Positions 1 through 8,400 of a stretch of DNA of 64,000 nt are shown piece after piece. The notes beneath the pieces were generated by a model, which made no database searches, was not told the DNA's origin, and saw only the letters and a list, made by a program, of their open reading frames with translations. The first letter of the stretch is position 1. The number at the start of each line of letters is the position of its first letter. Position numbers and translations under genes: made by a program. Origin of the DNA: Pseudomonas sp. CHM02 (GTDB taxonomy: Bacteria; Pseudomonadota; Gammaproteobacteria; Pseudomonadales; Pseudomonadaceae); contig NZ_JFCA01000001.1 of the NCBI RefSeq assembly GCF_000612585.1, forward strand, positions 124,001 through 188,000, given 5' to 3'.

Positions 1-823
1 CGTAGAGACCGGTCACGCGTTTGTTCGCCAGGGCCGGGTCGTTGATCACGATCCAGCCGTGCTGGTAGCGCTCCAGTTGCTCGACGACCTGAGCGACGCT
101 GACGTTTTCGAAAAATTGCGTGCCATTGATCCAGCCTGCGACTTCCGTAGGCGCCACTGATGTTTGCGTTGCCTTGCCGCTTTGCCGGTCGATCCACAGG
201 CGTTGTCCGGCCGTGAGGCGGTACTGTTTGTTCACGCCCACCGTGCCGTCGCGCACTTCCACGGCCAGGCCGTTTTGGCTGCGGGCAACGTCGAAGGCGG
301 TGCCCAGTACGCGAACCACCGCGTCGTCGCTGCGCACTTCGAACGGGGTCTGGGCGTCATGCACGACGTCGAAAAACACCTCGCCCTGCATCAACGTGAC
401 CTGGCGCAGCGCGCCGTCGAAGGCCACGTTCACCGCACTGTGCGGTGCCAGCGTCAGGCGGCTGCCGTCGCTCAACGTGACCTCGCGGGTCTGCGCGGTG
501 GCGGTGCTGTAGTCCGCACGCCACGCGGGGTTGAATACCAGCGCCGCGCCTACCGCCAACATGCTGATACACGCAGCGACCCGCCATGGTCGGTGCGAGC
601 GGGCCAGACGTGGCCAGTGTGTGCGAGTCGTGGGCGCTTGCTGGTCGAGGGCGTCCATGGCGCGATTGACCTGCGCCCAGGCCTCGAAATGCTCATCGTC
701 GCTGTGCAGCCAGCGGTCGAAATCGTCGAAGCGTTCCGGTTGGGCCTGCAGGTCCAGCAACCACTGGCCGGCATCTTCCAGGCTGCGTGCCGAAACAGTC
801 CGGGACGGTTGGGCGTCATGCAT
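1..823 (-). CDS. FecR-family anti-sigma factor / sigma regulator, partial (C-terminus outside window)
   Basis: Inner-membrane protein that relays a TonB-receptor signal to its partner ECF sigma factor, by family knowledge. The reading frame is open to base 1, so the end is missing; about 274 residues are visible. It has an N-terminal cytoplasmic domain (about residues 12-60, with WLLDL and FDRWL), one probable membrane segment (about 81-97), then the periplasmic FecR domain with LSDGSRLTLAPHSAV, GEVFFDV and VLGTAFDV. The ATG at 823 overlaps the stop of the upstream sigma gene by 8 bases, which implies translational coupling. A ferrisiderophore TonB receptor gene is expected just left of the window; this is inference. 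Confidence 0.9.
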   Translation of the reverse strand, partial: MHDAQPSRTVSARSLEDAGQWLLDLQAQPERFDDFDRWLHSDDEHFEAWAQVNRAMDALDQQAPTTRTHWPRLARSHRPWRVAACISMLAVGAALVFNPAWRADYSTATAQTREVTLSDGSRLTLAPHSAVNVAFDGALRQVTLMQGEVFFDVVHDAQTPFEVRSDDAVVRVLGTAFDVARSQNGLAVEVRDGTVGVNKQYRLTAGQRLWIDRQSGKATQTSVAPTEVAGWINGTQFFENVSVAQVVEQLERYQHGWIVINDPALANKRVTGLY

Positions 824-1343
824 ACGGGCGTTCCTTACTGTGCGCGCCGTGGGTGGCGACGCTCGAGGCCAGGTGAACGATGGCGTCCTTGACCAGGCGA
901 TGGGCGGTGGAAAGCGAAATATTGAGATGATCGGCGGTTTGCTGCAACGTGAAACCGCCCAGGCGATGCATCTCGACCGCGATACGCATTTGTTCGGGCA
1001 GGCTGGCCAGGGCGGCAGCGATGCGGCTGGCGTCGTCGCCATGCACCACGCGTTGTTCCGGCGACAACTCCTGGCCCGGACGCATCCACTGCGCGGGCAT
1101 TTTCTGCTGGCGTTTCTCGGTGGCCTGGCGGCGCACGGCGTCCAGCGCCAGGTTGCGCACGATCCGGTAAAGGTAGGCCACCGGTTGTTCGACCGGGTCA
1201 TCCGCGTTGCCGCAAAAACGCAGGAACGCGTCCTGCACCACATCTTCGGCGCGTGCGTGATCGCCCACCACAACCTTGGCGTAGTTGATCAGTGCAGGGC
1301 GATGGTCGAGGTAGAGTTGCAGCCTGGCGGCGTTGTCGGTCAC
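816..1343 (-). CDS. FecI-type ECF sigma factor
   Basis: RNA polymerase sigma-70 factor of the extracytoplasmic (iron-starvation) class, 175 aa, normal for the family. Region 2 is visible in DHARAEDVVQDAFLRF and VAYLYRIVRNLALDAVRR; region 4 helix-turn-helix in LPEQMRIAVEMHRLGGFTLQ followed by NISLSTAHRLV. It is cotranscribed with the downstream FecR gene (8-base overlap). A Fur-like box lies about 55 bases upstream, so expression is probably iron-repressed. The target is likely a TonB-dependent receptor gene outside the window. The specific sigma (FpvI-, FiuI-like etc.) cannot be assigned from sequence alone. Confidence 0.92.
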   Translation of the reverse strand: MTDNAARLQLYLDHRPALINYAKVVVGDHARAEDVVQDAFLRFCGNADDPVEQPVAYLYRIVRNLALDAVRRQATEKRQQKMPAQWMRPGQELSPEQRVVHGDDASRIAAALASLPEQMRIAVEMHRLGGFTLQQTADHLNISLSTAHRLVKDAIVHLASSVATHGAHSKERPYA

Positions 1344-1396
1344 AGCGAAACTCGAAAAGAGATCAGAGCCTGGAGCGCGGCGACGTTAATTTAATT

Positions 1397-1415
1397 GAGA
1401 GTAATTATCAATACC
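1397..1415 (-). promoter_or_regulatory. Putative Fur box upstream of the ECF sigma gene
   Basis: GAGAGTAATTATCAATACC matches 13 of 19 positions of the Fur consensus GATAATGATAATCATTATC by my count. It lies in the divergent intergenic region, about 55 bases before the sigma start and about 80 bases before the HAD gene. Iron repression of FecI-type sigma genes is usual, which raises the prior. Confidence 0.55.
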
Positions 1416-1497
1416 GGGTCGCGACGGTTGCTTGCAGGCAACGTGGGCCGCTATTGTGCTGAATCCTTTTAGTCCTTCGCCCCAGGGATCTGTTGTG

Positions 1498-2184
1498 ATG
1501 AATGCACCGCGTAACGTTGCCCCGATCAAAGCCGTGATTTTCGATATGGATGGGTTGCTGCTGGACACTGAGGGCATCTACACCGAAGTCACACAGATCA
1601 TCGCCGAACGCTACGGTCGCACCTATGACTGGGGCATCAAGCAGCACATTATCGGGCGTGGCGCCCAGGACCTGGCTGACTACGTGGTGAAGGCCCTGGA
1701 TTTGCCGATCACGCCGGCCGAGTTCCTGGAGGTCCGTGAGCCGCTGATGAGCGAGCGCTTCCCCAAGGCATTGGGCATGCCCGGCGCCGAAGCGTTGGTG
1801 CGGCACTTGAAGGCGCACAATATTCCGATTGCCGTGGGCACCAGTTCATCGCGCAATTCGTTTGGTCACAAGACCACCTTGCACCGCGAGTGGTTTGGCC
1901 TGTTCGACACCATTGTCACCGCCGACGACCCTGAAGTCGGCGCTGCTAAACCTGCGCCGGACATCTTCCTCACCGCCGCCCGCCGCCTGGGCGTTGCACC
2001 CGAGGATTGCCTGGTGTTCGAAGACTCACCGTTCGGCGTCACCGCCGCGAAAGCCGCCCACATGACCGCCATCGCCGTGCCCGACGAAGCCATGGCGGAC
2101 AGCAAGTACCACCATGCCGACCAGATCATCCGCAAGCTCGCGGACTTCGACCTGGCGGCCTATGGTTTGCCACCTCTTCCCTGA
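1498..2184 (+). CDS. HAD-superfamily phosphatase (beta-phosphoglucomutase/pseudouridine-5'-phosphatase-like)
   Basis: A 228 aa haloacid-dehalogenase hydrolase acting on a small phosphorylated substrate in the cytoplasm. Motif I is AVIFDMDGLLLDTE with nucleophile D16 and acid D18; motif II is the VGTSSS region; motif III lysine is in AAKPAPDIF; motif IV is CLVFEDSPFGVTAAKAA. An alpha-helical cap lies between motifs I and II. The ATG at 1498 is preferred over the upstream in-frame codon at 1432, because the extra residues precede the conserved beta-strand and look non-coding. The sequence resembles eukaryotic-type PUDP/Gpp phosphatases, but the substrate is not determinable here. Confidence 0.88.
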   Translation: MNAPRNVAPIKAVIFDMDGLLLDTEGIYTEVTQIIAERYGRTYDWGIKQHIIGRGAQDLADYVVKALDLPITPAEFLEVREPLMSERFPKALGMPGAEALVRHLKAHNIPIAVGTSSSRNSFGHKTTLHREWFGLFDTIVTADDPEVGAAKPAPDIFLTAARRLGVAPEDCLVFEDSPFGVTAAKAAHMTAIAVPDEAMADSKYHHADQIIRKLADFDLAAYGLPPLP

Positions 2185-2197
2185 ATCAAACACGGTT

Positions 2198-2235
2198 AAC
2201 CCTGTGGGAGCGAGCAAGCCCGTTCCCACAGGGTT
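2198..2235. repeat. REP-type inverted repeat / bidirectional terminator
   Basis: Perfect 12-base arms (AACCCTGTGGGA and its complement at 2224-2235) separated by a short GCGAGCAAGC spacer. It sits between the convergent HAD and SDR genes and is followed by a T-run on the plus strand, so it may also end transcription. Confidence 0.75.
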
Positions 2236-2254
2236 TTGCAGTATTTCAGACGTC

Positions 2255-3001
2255 CTAGGCGCTGAAGCCACCATCGATGGTCAAGCTTGCACCGGTGATA
2301 TAACCGGCTTCCGGCCCCGCCAGGTAAGCCACGAAGCTGGCAATCTCTTCCACATGTCCATACCGGCCCACCGCCATCAACCCGATCAGGCTTTCGGCAA
2401 AATCGCTGTTCGCCGGGTTCATATCGGTATCTACCGGCCCAGGCTGCACGTTGTTGATCGTGATACCGCGAGGCCCCAGGTCCCGCGCCAGGCCTTTGGT
2501 CAACCCGACCAGCGCCGCCTTGCTCATTGCATACGGGCCACCGCCACCAAAGGGCATGCGCTCGGCGTTGGTGCTGCCGATATTGATCACACGACCGCCG
2601 TCACCCATGTGCTTGGCCGCTTCCTGGGTCGCGATAAATACGCTGCGTACGTTGATGGCCAGGGTCTGGTCAAAATCTTCCAGCTTGAAATCTTCCAGCG
2701 GTGCGATGGCCAGCACGCCAGCGTTGTTCACCAGGATATCCAGGCGCCCAAAGGCTTCGACGGTGGCGTTGACCGCGTTGCGGATGGCCGCTGCGTCGGC
2801 GCTGTCGGCATGAATCGCCAGGGCTTTGCCGCCTTCGCTGATCACGCTGTTCTGCAGTTCTTCAGCCTTGGCGGCAGAGCTGACGTAGGTAAAGGCGACG
2901 GCTGCACCCTGCGCTGCAAGGCGCTTGACGATGGCGGCGCCGATGCCGCGAGAACCGCCTTGAATCAAGGCGACTTTGCCGCTGAGGTTGCGTGTGGTCA
3001 T
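2255..3001 (-). CDS. SDR-family oxidoreductase (3-oxoacyl-ACP reductase-like)
   Basis: NAD(P)-dependent short-chain dehydrogenase/reductase, 248 aa, the classical length. Seen: cofactor-binding GGSRGIGAA (residues 15-23), NNAG (92-95), catalytic S143, Y157 and K161 (YAMSK), and the late PGPVDTDM segment. The substrate is unknown; resemblance to FabG is generic for the family. It is transcribed divergently from the LysR gene at 3128, a layout in which the LysR protein usually controls the SDR gene. The ATG at 3001 follows a GGAG-like ribosome site. Confidence 0.9.
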   Translation of the reverse strand: MTTRNLSGKVALIQGGSRGIGAAIVKRLAAQGAAVAFTYVSSAAKAEELQNSVISEGGKALAIHADSADAAAIRNAVNATVEAFGRLDILVNNAGVLAIAPLEDFKLEDFDQTLAINVRSVFIATQEAAKHMGDGGRVINIGSTNAERMPFGGGGPYAMSKAALVGLTKGLARDLGPRGITINNVQPGPVDTDMNPANSDFAESLIGLMAVGRYGHVEEIASFVAYLAGPEAGYITGASLTIDGGFSA

Positions 3002-3127
3002 GTCGATCTCCTAGCTGTTCAAGGCGGAATGCCTTGTTGTTGGAGCCGAGTATCGACCTCGCCAACCGTTACCGGTAGACCGTGATTGCTATAGTCTGTG
3101 TAAACCAAAAGTTTAGAGTGGGGCGAT

Positions 3128-4051
3128 ATGGAGAGCTTTGGAAGTATCGAATGCTTCGTGCGCAGCGCCGAAGGCGGCAGCTTTGCCGAGGCCGCGCGGC
3201 ACTTGAGCCTGACACCGGCTGCGGTGGGAAAAAGCGTCGCCAAGCTGGAGGCGCGCCTGGGTGTGCGCCTGTTCCAGCGCAGCACCCGTCGGCTGACCCT
3301 GACCGAAGCCGGCAAACTGTTTCTCGACGAAGTCAGCGGCAGCCTCACCACGATCCAGAACGCCGTGGCCAATCTGGCGAGTGCCGAAGGGCGGCCAGTG
3401 GGCACCTTGAAAGTCAGTATGGGGACGGTGGTCGGGTGTTTGTACATCGTGCCGCTATTGGGCGAGTTTCTGAAACGCTACCCGGATATCAGTCCAGACT
3501 GGCATTTTGATAATCGCCAAGTCGACTTGATAGGCCAGGGGTTCGATGCGGCGCTAGGCGGCGGCTTTGAACTGCCCCAAGGCGTAGTGGCGCGCAAGCT
3601 GGCCCCGGCCCACAGGGTGCTGGTGGCGTCACCCGAATACCTGTCTGCGCGTGCAGTGTTTTCACGGCCGCAGGACCTTGACTCCGGTGATGGCATCCTG
3701 ATTCGTTCCCCGCAAACCGGGCGCGTGCGTTCCTGGCAACTGACTCATCGTAGCGGCGAGCACGGCCCGTTGAACCTCAAGGTGCGCATGACTATGAGCG
3801 ATTCGCAGGCCGCCTGTGTCGCTGCTGAGCAGGCGTTGGGTATCGCCCTGGTGAGCATGCCGTTTGCCGTGCCTTGGCTGGCGAGCGGCAAGTTGGTGCG
3901 TGTGCTGCCCGACTGGTACGTCGACGACGGCAACATCTCCATCTATTACGCCGAACACAAACTCCTGCCCGGCAAGACCCGGGCATTTGTGGATTTCATC
4001 ATCGAGCAGTTTGCCGAGCAGCAGTTGGGGCAGCGATTCAGTGCCATTTGA
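3128..4051 (+). CDS. LysR-family transcriptional regulator
   Basis: A 307 aa LysR-type regulator: winged helix-turn-helix at residues about 1-60 (FAEAARHLSLTPAAVGKSVA, then LEARLGVRLFQRSTRRLTLT) and a periplasmic-binding-protein-like effector domain for the rest. Divergent from the SDR gene at 2255-3001, with a 126-base shared promoter region; control of that neighbour is inferred from layout only. It is close to the CrgA/DhcR-like branch that regulates aromatic or short-chain reductases, but the effector is not known. Confidence 0.92.
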   Translation: MESFGSIECFVRSAEGGSFAEAARHLSLTPAAVGKSVAKLEARLGVRLFQRSTRRLTLTEAGKLFLDEVSGSLTTIQNAVANLASAEGRPVGTLKVSMGTVVGCLYIVPLLGEFLKRYPDISPDWHFDNRQVDLIGQGFDAALGGGFELPQGVVARKLAPAHRVLVASPEYLSARAVFSRPQDLDSGDGILIRSPQTGRVRSWQLTHRSGEHGPLNLKVRMTMSDSQAACVAAEQALGIALVSMPFAVPWLASGKLVRVLPDWYVDDGNISIYYAEHKLLPGKTRAFVDFIIEQFAEQQLGQRFSAI

Positions 4052-4074
4052 TTGCACGCTCACACCGCATCGCC

Positions 4075-4144
4075 GCCATCGCAGGCAAGCCAGCTCCCAC
4101 CCTGAAATGCATCCTCCTGTGGGAGCTGGCTTGCCTGCGATGGC
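4075..4144. repeat. REPIN: paired REP palindrome, GTGGGAGCTGGCTTGCC class
   Basis: Two perfect 26-base complementary arms (4075-4100 and 4119-4144) around an 18-base loop, between the LysR gene and the convergent racemase-like gene. Same class as the elements near 8.3 and 22.5 kb. Confidence 0.9.
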
Positions 4145-4155
4145 CACACCTCGGT

Positions 4156-4884
4156 CTACCGTTCGAACTGGCCCGGCCAACCGATGACTTTTTTCGGCCT
4201 CGGTGTTGCATAGGTCCTGATCTTCGACGTCGACAACCCCAGCCGCACCAGCGATTCGGCAATGGTCACCGCGGCAGTCACCCCGTCCACCACCGGTACG
4301 CCGGTGCGCCGGCGAATCTGCTCATCCAGCCCGGCCATGCCGCCACAGCCCAGGCAGATCACCTCGGCCTTGTCCTCGCTGATGGCCAATTCCGCCTGGC
4401 GCACGATGGCTTCCATGGCCGCCAGCGGGTCTTCTTCCAGCTCCAGCACCGCCATGCCACTGGCGCGCACCGAGGCGCAGCGCGAGTACAGGCCGGCCAG
4501 TTTCAAGCGGTCTTCGATCAACGGCACGGTGCGGTCCAGGGTGGTGACCACCGAATACGCGTGGCCCAGGAACATCGCCGTGCTCGCAGCGGCTTCGGTA
4601 ATGTCCACCACCGGCACGTTGAGCAATTCCTGCAAGCCTTCGCGGCCATGCTCGCCGTAACCGGCCTGGATCACCGCGTCGAACGGCTGGTCGTAAGCCA
4701 TCACCCGGTCCATCACCGCGATGGCGGCCAGGTAGCTTTCGAAATTGCCCTCCACCGACTCCGCGCCGAAGTAAGGCGTGAGCCCGACAATCTCGGTGCC
4801 GGGCGCGGCCACGGCGCGTGCCTGTTGGGCGATGGTTTCGGTGATGGATTCGGTGGTGTTGACGTTGACCACGAGGATGCGCAT
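4156..4884 (-). CDS. Asp/Glu/hydantoin racemase-superfamily protein (hydantoin-racemase-like, one catalytic Cys)
   Basis: A 242 aa member of the aspartate/glutamate/hydantoin racemase superfamily. The start MRILVVNVNTT at 4884 is chosen because it matches the usual first strand; an upstream in-frame codon adds 19 unlikely residues. The C-terminal catalytic cysteine is present (C180 in CLGCGGMAG), but the N-terminal one, normally in an ACFGDPG-like motif, is replaced by glycine (G75 in AGYGEHG). It is downstream of, and 13 bases from, an NCS1 nucleobase/hydantoin/allantoin transporter, so it probably acts on an imported hydantoin- or allantoin-like compound. Because two-base racemisation needs both cysteines in known family members, a decarboxylase-, isomerase- or lyase-like reaction is possible. 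Confidence 0.8.
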   Translation of the reverse strand: MRILVVNVNTTESITETIAQQARAVAAPGTEIVGLTPYFGAESVEGNFESYLAAIAVMDRVMAYDQPFDAVIQAGYGEHGREGLQELLNVPVVDITEAAASTAMFLGHAYSVVTTLDRTVPLIEDRLKLAGLYSRCASVRASGMAVLELEEDPLAAMEAIVRQAELAISEDKAEVICLGCGGMAGLDEQIRRRTGVPVVDGVTAAVTIAESLVRLGLSTSKIRTYATPRPKKVIGWPGQFER

Positions 4885-4897
4885 GGAGGGTCCTTGA

Positions 4898-6427
4898 TTA
4901 ATGACTGACGTTATCGACTGCAATGCTTTCGCCGCTGACATCGGCGTAGAACGGTTGGCGCTTGGCGATCAGCCGGTACAACAGCCCTGCAATACCGGCG
5001 CCAAACAGCCAGGAAAACGGCGAGACACTGGCAAACCCGGGCAGCAGCGCGAGGAGAATGGCGATAACCGCTGCAGGAATAAATGCCGCCACCGCACGCA
5101 AGTTGATGCCACGGCTGTAGTAATAAACGCCATTCGGGTCTTCGCTATACAACTGCGGCACGTCGACCTGGCTTTTACGGATCAGCCAGTAATCGACCAT
5201 GATCACCCCGTACAACGGCCCCAGCAGCGCGCCCAGGCCGGAGAGGAAATACACGATCACCAGCGGGCTGTTGTAGAGGTTCCACGGCAGGATCAGTACA
5301 GCCACGGTGGCGCTGATCAACCCGGCGCGGCGGAAGTTCAGGTACTTGGGCGCCAGGTTGCTCAGCACAAAGGCCGGTGCGACGAAGTTGGCCATGATGT
5401 TCACCGCCACGGTAACAATCAGGAACGCCAGGCAACCCAGCACCAGAAAGAACGTGTTCGGGATCGCGGCGATGATCTCGGTGGGGCTTTCGATCACCCG
5501 GCCATTGAGCTGGAATTGCCCGCCGCACAGCAGCACGGTGATCGCGGCAAACACCAGGATATTCACCGGCAGGCCCCAGAAGTTGCCGACCAGGATGGTC
5601 TTGCGGCAGGGCGAAGAGCGGGCGAAGTCGCAGAAGTTGAGGATCAGTGTGCCGTAGATCGCCAGCCACAGCGCGCCACCGGCAAAGATATTGCGCCACA
5701 TCTCGCCGCCACTCAGCGGTTCGCGGATAGACCAGGCTATGTTGCCGCCCGCCTGGAAATACATCCAGCCGGCCAACGAGGCTACCGTCAGCAGAATCAC
5801 CGGCCCGGCGAAGCCTTCATAGCGGCGCACCATCTCCATGCCGTAGGCCAGGATCACCAGTTGCACCAGCCAGATCGACACAAAACACGCCCAGCCGAGT
5901 GACGACAGGCCAAGGATCGAGTTGTGGTCGTATTCGGCAAAGCCTGGATGAATCGCCGTCAGCAGCACGCGGAAAACCACCGAGGCCAGGTAGGTCTGGA
6001 TACCGAACCAGGCAATCGCAATCACTGCGCGGATCAACGCCGGAATCTGCGCACCATGGATGCCGAAGCTGATGCGGCTGATGACCGGAAAGGGCACGCC
6101 GGTCTTCTGGCCCATATAGCCCGACAGGTTCATGAAGAAGTACACCAGCGCCGCACCGATGCCCAGGGATAACAGAATCTGCCAGCCGCCCAGGCCCAGT
6201 GCATACAGGCCAATGGCGAACGAGTAGTTGGCAATGTTGTGCACGTCATTGGTCCACAGCGCGAAGATGCTGTAGCGCCCCCACCGTCGACCTTCCACCT
6301 TGGTGGGCGCCAGGTCCTTGTTATGCAGGCGCGGGCTGAGCACCAACGGGCCGGGATTCGTGGCGTCGGGGTTCAGGGAAGAGGAGGGCAGATCCAGTGC
6401 GATGTTATTCGAGAGGCTTGTACGCAT
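4898..6427 (-). CDS. NCS1-family nucleobase/hydantoin/allantoin permease
   Basis: Inner-membrane cation symporter of about 509 aa with some 12 hydrophobic segments. The family fold is recognisable in GRRWGRYSIFALWTNDVHN near residue 45, GVPFPVISRISFGIHGAQIP (NCS1 signature) and NFCDFARSSPCRK. It imports purines, pyrimidines, allantoin or hydantoins with Na+ or H+; the exact substrate is not readable, but the adjacent racemase-like gene suggests a hydantoin or ureide. Start MRTSLSNN at 6427 has GGAG 9 bases upstream. A GntR-type palindrome lies about 70 bases upstream. Confidence 0.9.
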   Translation of the reverse strand: MRTSLSNNIALDLPSSSLNPDATNPGPLVLSPRLHNKDLAPTKVEGRRWGRYSIFALWTNDVHNIANYSFAIGLYALGLGGWQILLSLGIGAALVYFFMNLSGYMGQKTGVPFPVISRISFGIHGAQIPALIRAVIAIAWFGIQTYLASVVFRVLLTAIHPGFAEYDHNSILGLSSLGWACFVSIWLVQLVILAYGMEMVRRYEGFAGPVILLTVASLAGWMYFQAGGNIAWSIREPLSGGEMWRNIFAGGALWLAIYGTLILNFCDFARSSPCRKTILVGNFWGLPVNILVFAAITVLLCGGQFQLNGRVIESPTEIIAAIPNTFFLVLGCLAFLIVTVAVNIMANFVAPAFVLSNLAPKYLNFRRAGLISATVAVLILPWNLYNSPLVIVYFLSGLGALLGPLYGVIMVDYWLIRKSQVDVPQLYSEDPNGVYYYSRGINLRAVAAFIPAAVIAILLALLPGFASVSPFSWLFGAGIAGLLYRLIAKRQPFYADVSGESIAVDNVSH

Positions 6428-6494
6428 TCCGGCAGGCTCCAGCACATCGGCAGCCAGGCCGCAGATGGCAAAGTGTATGTATGTTTTGCATTTA

Positions 6495-6504
6495 TTGTAT
6501 ACAA
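6495..6504. promoter_or_regulatory. Putative GntR-family operator TTGTATACAA
   Basis: Perfect 10-base palindrome with the GTATAC core seen in many GntR (FadR/VanR type) operators, 68 bases upstream of the NCS1 permease start. A near copy, TTGTGTACAA, occurs at 57994-58003 before a GntR gene. Confidence 0.4.
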
Positions 6505-6724
6505 AACGCGTTTCACCTTAAGCCACTTGCGTGCCAGTTTTCGATCTATGAAAACCTTGGGTAATTTCGTTTTTATGGACGTAGGGAATAACTGTCTGAA
6601 TTCAAAGCGATATAAATTGACCGTTTGAACAGCTATTTATTTTTGAGGGTGAGGTGTGTGCAAAACAGCGAAGGCTTTAGAGCGGGGAGTAATGTAACTT
6701 TTCGGTGCGTAATTTTATAAGTGC

Positions 6725-6759
6725 ACACAAGAATGGCACTAATGGTGACATTCTTGTGT
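6725..6759 (-). terminator. Stem-loop downstream of cysH
   Basis: Perfect 11-base inverted repeat (ACACAAGAATG / CATTCTTGTGT) with a 13-base loop, 13 bases beyond the cysH stop. On the minus strand it is followed by an AT-rich stretch but not a clean T-run, so terminator function is probable rather than certain. Confidence 0.5.
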
Positions 6760-6771
6760 ACAGGTCAAGGG

Positions 6772-7506
6772 TTATGCCTTGCTGATGATATTCCCCGCAT
6801 GCAGCCCGCATTCCTTCTGCGTGGCTTCCTCCCACCACCAGCGGCCTTCGCGCTCGTGCTGGTTCGGCAATACCGGGCGGGTGCAGGGTTCGCAGCCGAT
6901 GCTGATGAAGCCGCGCTCATGCAGGCTGTTGTACGGCAGCTCCAGCATGCGGATGTAGCCCCAGACTTCCTCACTGGTCATCTGCGCCAGCGGGTTGAAC
7001 TTGTACAGGGTCCGTTCCGGTGTGGAGAAGGCCGTGTCGATTTCCAGCGCTGCCACCTGGCTGCGGGTGCCGGGGCTCTGGTCGCGGCGCTGGCCGGTGG
7101 CCCAGGCCTTCACGCCTGCGAGTTTACGGCGCAGCGGCTCGATCTTGCGCACACCGCAGCATTCGCCGTGGCCGTCCTTATAGAAGCTGAACAGGCCCTT
7201 CTCTTTGACGAAGGGTTCCAGCTTGCTCTGGTCCGGTGAGATCAGCTCGATGTCGATCTTGTAGAAGTCGCGCACCTGCTCGATGAACCGGTAGGTTTCC
7301 GGGTGCAGGCGACCGGTGTCGAGGCTGAACACCTTGACGTTCTTGTTCAGCTTCCAGGCCATGTCCACCAGTACCACGTCCTCGGCACCGCTGAAGGAAA
7401 TCCACAGGTCATCACCGAACTGGCTGAACGCGAGCTTGAGAATATCCTGGGCGGATTTGTTGGCGTAGGTCGCGGCGAGTTCAGCGACGTCGAAGGCTTG
7501 GTTCAT
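6772..7506 (-). CDS. cysH: Assimilatory adenylyl-sulfate (APS/PAPS) reductase
   Basis: Reduces adenylyl sulfate to sulfite with thioredoxin in sulfate assimilation. 244 aa, usual length. Nucleotide-binding [10 protein letters not shown] (residues 38-47) and [10 protein letters not shown] are present. The [4Fe-4S]-type cysteines are all there: C116 and C117 ([10 protein letters not shown]), C205 and C208 (CEPC); the catalytic C233 is in KECGLHAG. The cluster cysteines indicate the bacterial APS-reductase type rather than the cluster-free PAPS enzyme. It is monocistronic here, with thrH divergent. Confidence 0.96.
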   Translation of the reverse strand: MNQAFDVAELAATYANKSAQDILKLAFSQFGDDLWISFSGAEDVVLVDMAWKLNKNVKVFSLDTGRLHPETYRFIEQVRDFYKIDIELISPDQSKLEPFVKEKGLFSFYKDGHGECCGVRKIEPLRRKLAGVKAWATGQRRDQSPGTRSQVAALEIDTAFSTPERTLYKFNPLAQMTSEEVWGYIRMLELPYNSLHERGFISIGCEPCTRPVLPNQHEREGRWWWEEATQKECGLHAGNIISKA

Positions 7507-7658
7507 CAGGACGGTTCCTACAGGTCAGTGGCGCTGAGCGCTCTATAGGGGAGTGATGGTATCAAAATCCGCTCTGCGTTGCGGCGGCGAGCTTGAATCG
7601 CTAGAGTTCGGCAGTCCTTTTGCTCGCTCAATCAACAACATCAAAATGGGAGTGTCTT

Positions 7659-8276
7659 GTGGAAATTGCCTGTCTCGACCTGGAAGGGGTGCTGGTTCCG
7701 GAAATCTGGATCGCCTTCGCCGAAAAAACCGGTATTGAATCCCTGCGGGCCACCACCCGGGACATTCCCGACTACGACGTGTTGATGAAGCAACGCCTGC
7801 GCATTCTCGATGAACACGGGCTCAAGCTCGCCGACATCCAGGAAGTGATCGCCACCCTCAAGCCGCTGGACGGCGCCATCGAGTTCGTCAACTGGCTGCG
7901 CGAGCGCTTCCAGGTGGTGATCCTGTCGGACACCTTCTACGAATTCTCCCAGCCGCTGATGCGCCAACTGGGTTTCCCGACCCTGCTGTGCCACCGCCTC
8001 ATCACCGACGAAACCGACCGCGTGGTCAGTTACCAACTGCGCCAGAAAGACCCCAAGCGCCAATCGGTATTGGCCTTCAAGAGCCTTTACTACCGTGTGA
8101 TCGCCGCCGGCGATTCCTACAACGACACCACCATGCTGGGTGAAGCCGACCGTGGGATTCTGTTCCATGCGCCGGAAAATGTGATCCGTGAATTCCCGCA
8201 GTTTCCAGCGGTGCATACGTTCGAGGATTTGAAGAAAGAATTTATCAAGGCGTCGAATCGGGCGTTGAGCCTGTAA
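7659..8276 (+). CDS. thrH: ThrH: bifunctional phosphoserine phosphatase / phosphoserine:homoserine phosphotransferase
   Basis: A 205 aa HAD-family enzyme, exactly the known ThrH length, which removes or transfers the phosphate of phosphoserine. The start is GTG at 7659 with GGGAG 6 bases before it; the protein begins MEIACLDLEGVLVPE, giving nucleophile D7 with E9 in the place of the usual second Asp, a ThrH hallmark. Motif II is in VVILSDTFYEFSQPL and the Mg2+-binding motif IV in AAGDSYNDTTML. Divergent from cysH with about 150 bases between them. Confidence 0.93.
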   Translation: MEIACLDLEGVLVPEIWIAFAEKTGIESLRATTRDIPDYDVLMKQRLRILDEHGLKLADIQEVIATLKPLDGAIEFVNWLRERFQVVILSDTFYEFSQPLMRQLGFPTLLCHRLITDETDRVVSYQLRQKDPKRQSVLAFKSLYYRVIAAGDSYNDTTMLGEADRGILFHAPENVIREFPQFPAVHTFEDLKKEFIKASNRALSL

Positions 8277-8296
8277 GTTTTTCAGTGCGGCGGATG

Positions 8297-8382
8297 GCCT
8301 CTTCGCAGGCAAGCCAGCTCCCACCTTTGGGTGGTGTGAACCCGATCAATTGTGGGAGCCGGGCTTGCCCGCGATGGGGCCT
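8297..8382. repeat. REPIN, mixed-class arms
   Basis: Left arm CGCAGGCAAGCCAGCTCCCA and right arm TGTGGGAGCCGGGCTTGCCC form an imperfect pair: the left arm is of the AGCTGGCTTGCC class, the right of the GCCGGGCTTGCCC class. Located between thrH and the end of higA (convergent). Confidence 0.75.
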
Positions 8383-8400
8383 TCACAGACGCCGCAAATC

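Larger units (their letters stand above)
6428..6771. other. Intergenic region upstream of the NCS1 permease
   Basis: 344 bases, clearly AT-richer than its surroundings, with no convincing gene. It holds the promoter of the permease, the TTGTATACAA palindrome (6495-6504) and, at its far end, a stem-loop that probably terminates cysH (6725-6759). I see nothing else of note. Confidence 0.7.
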
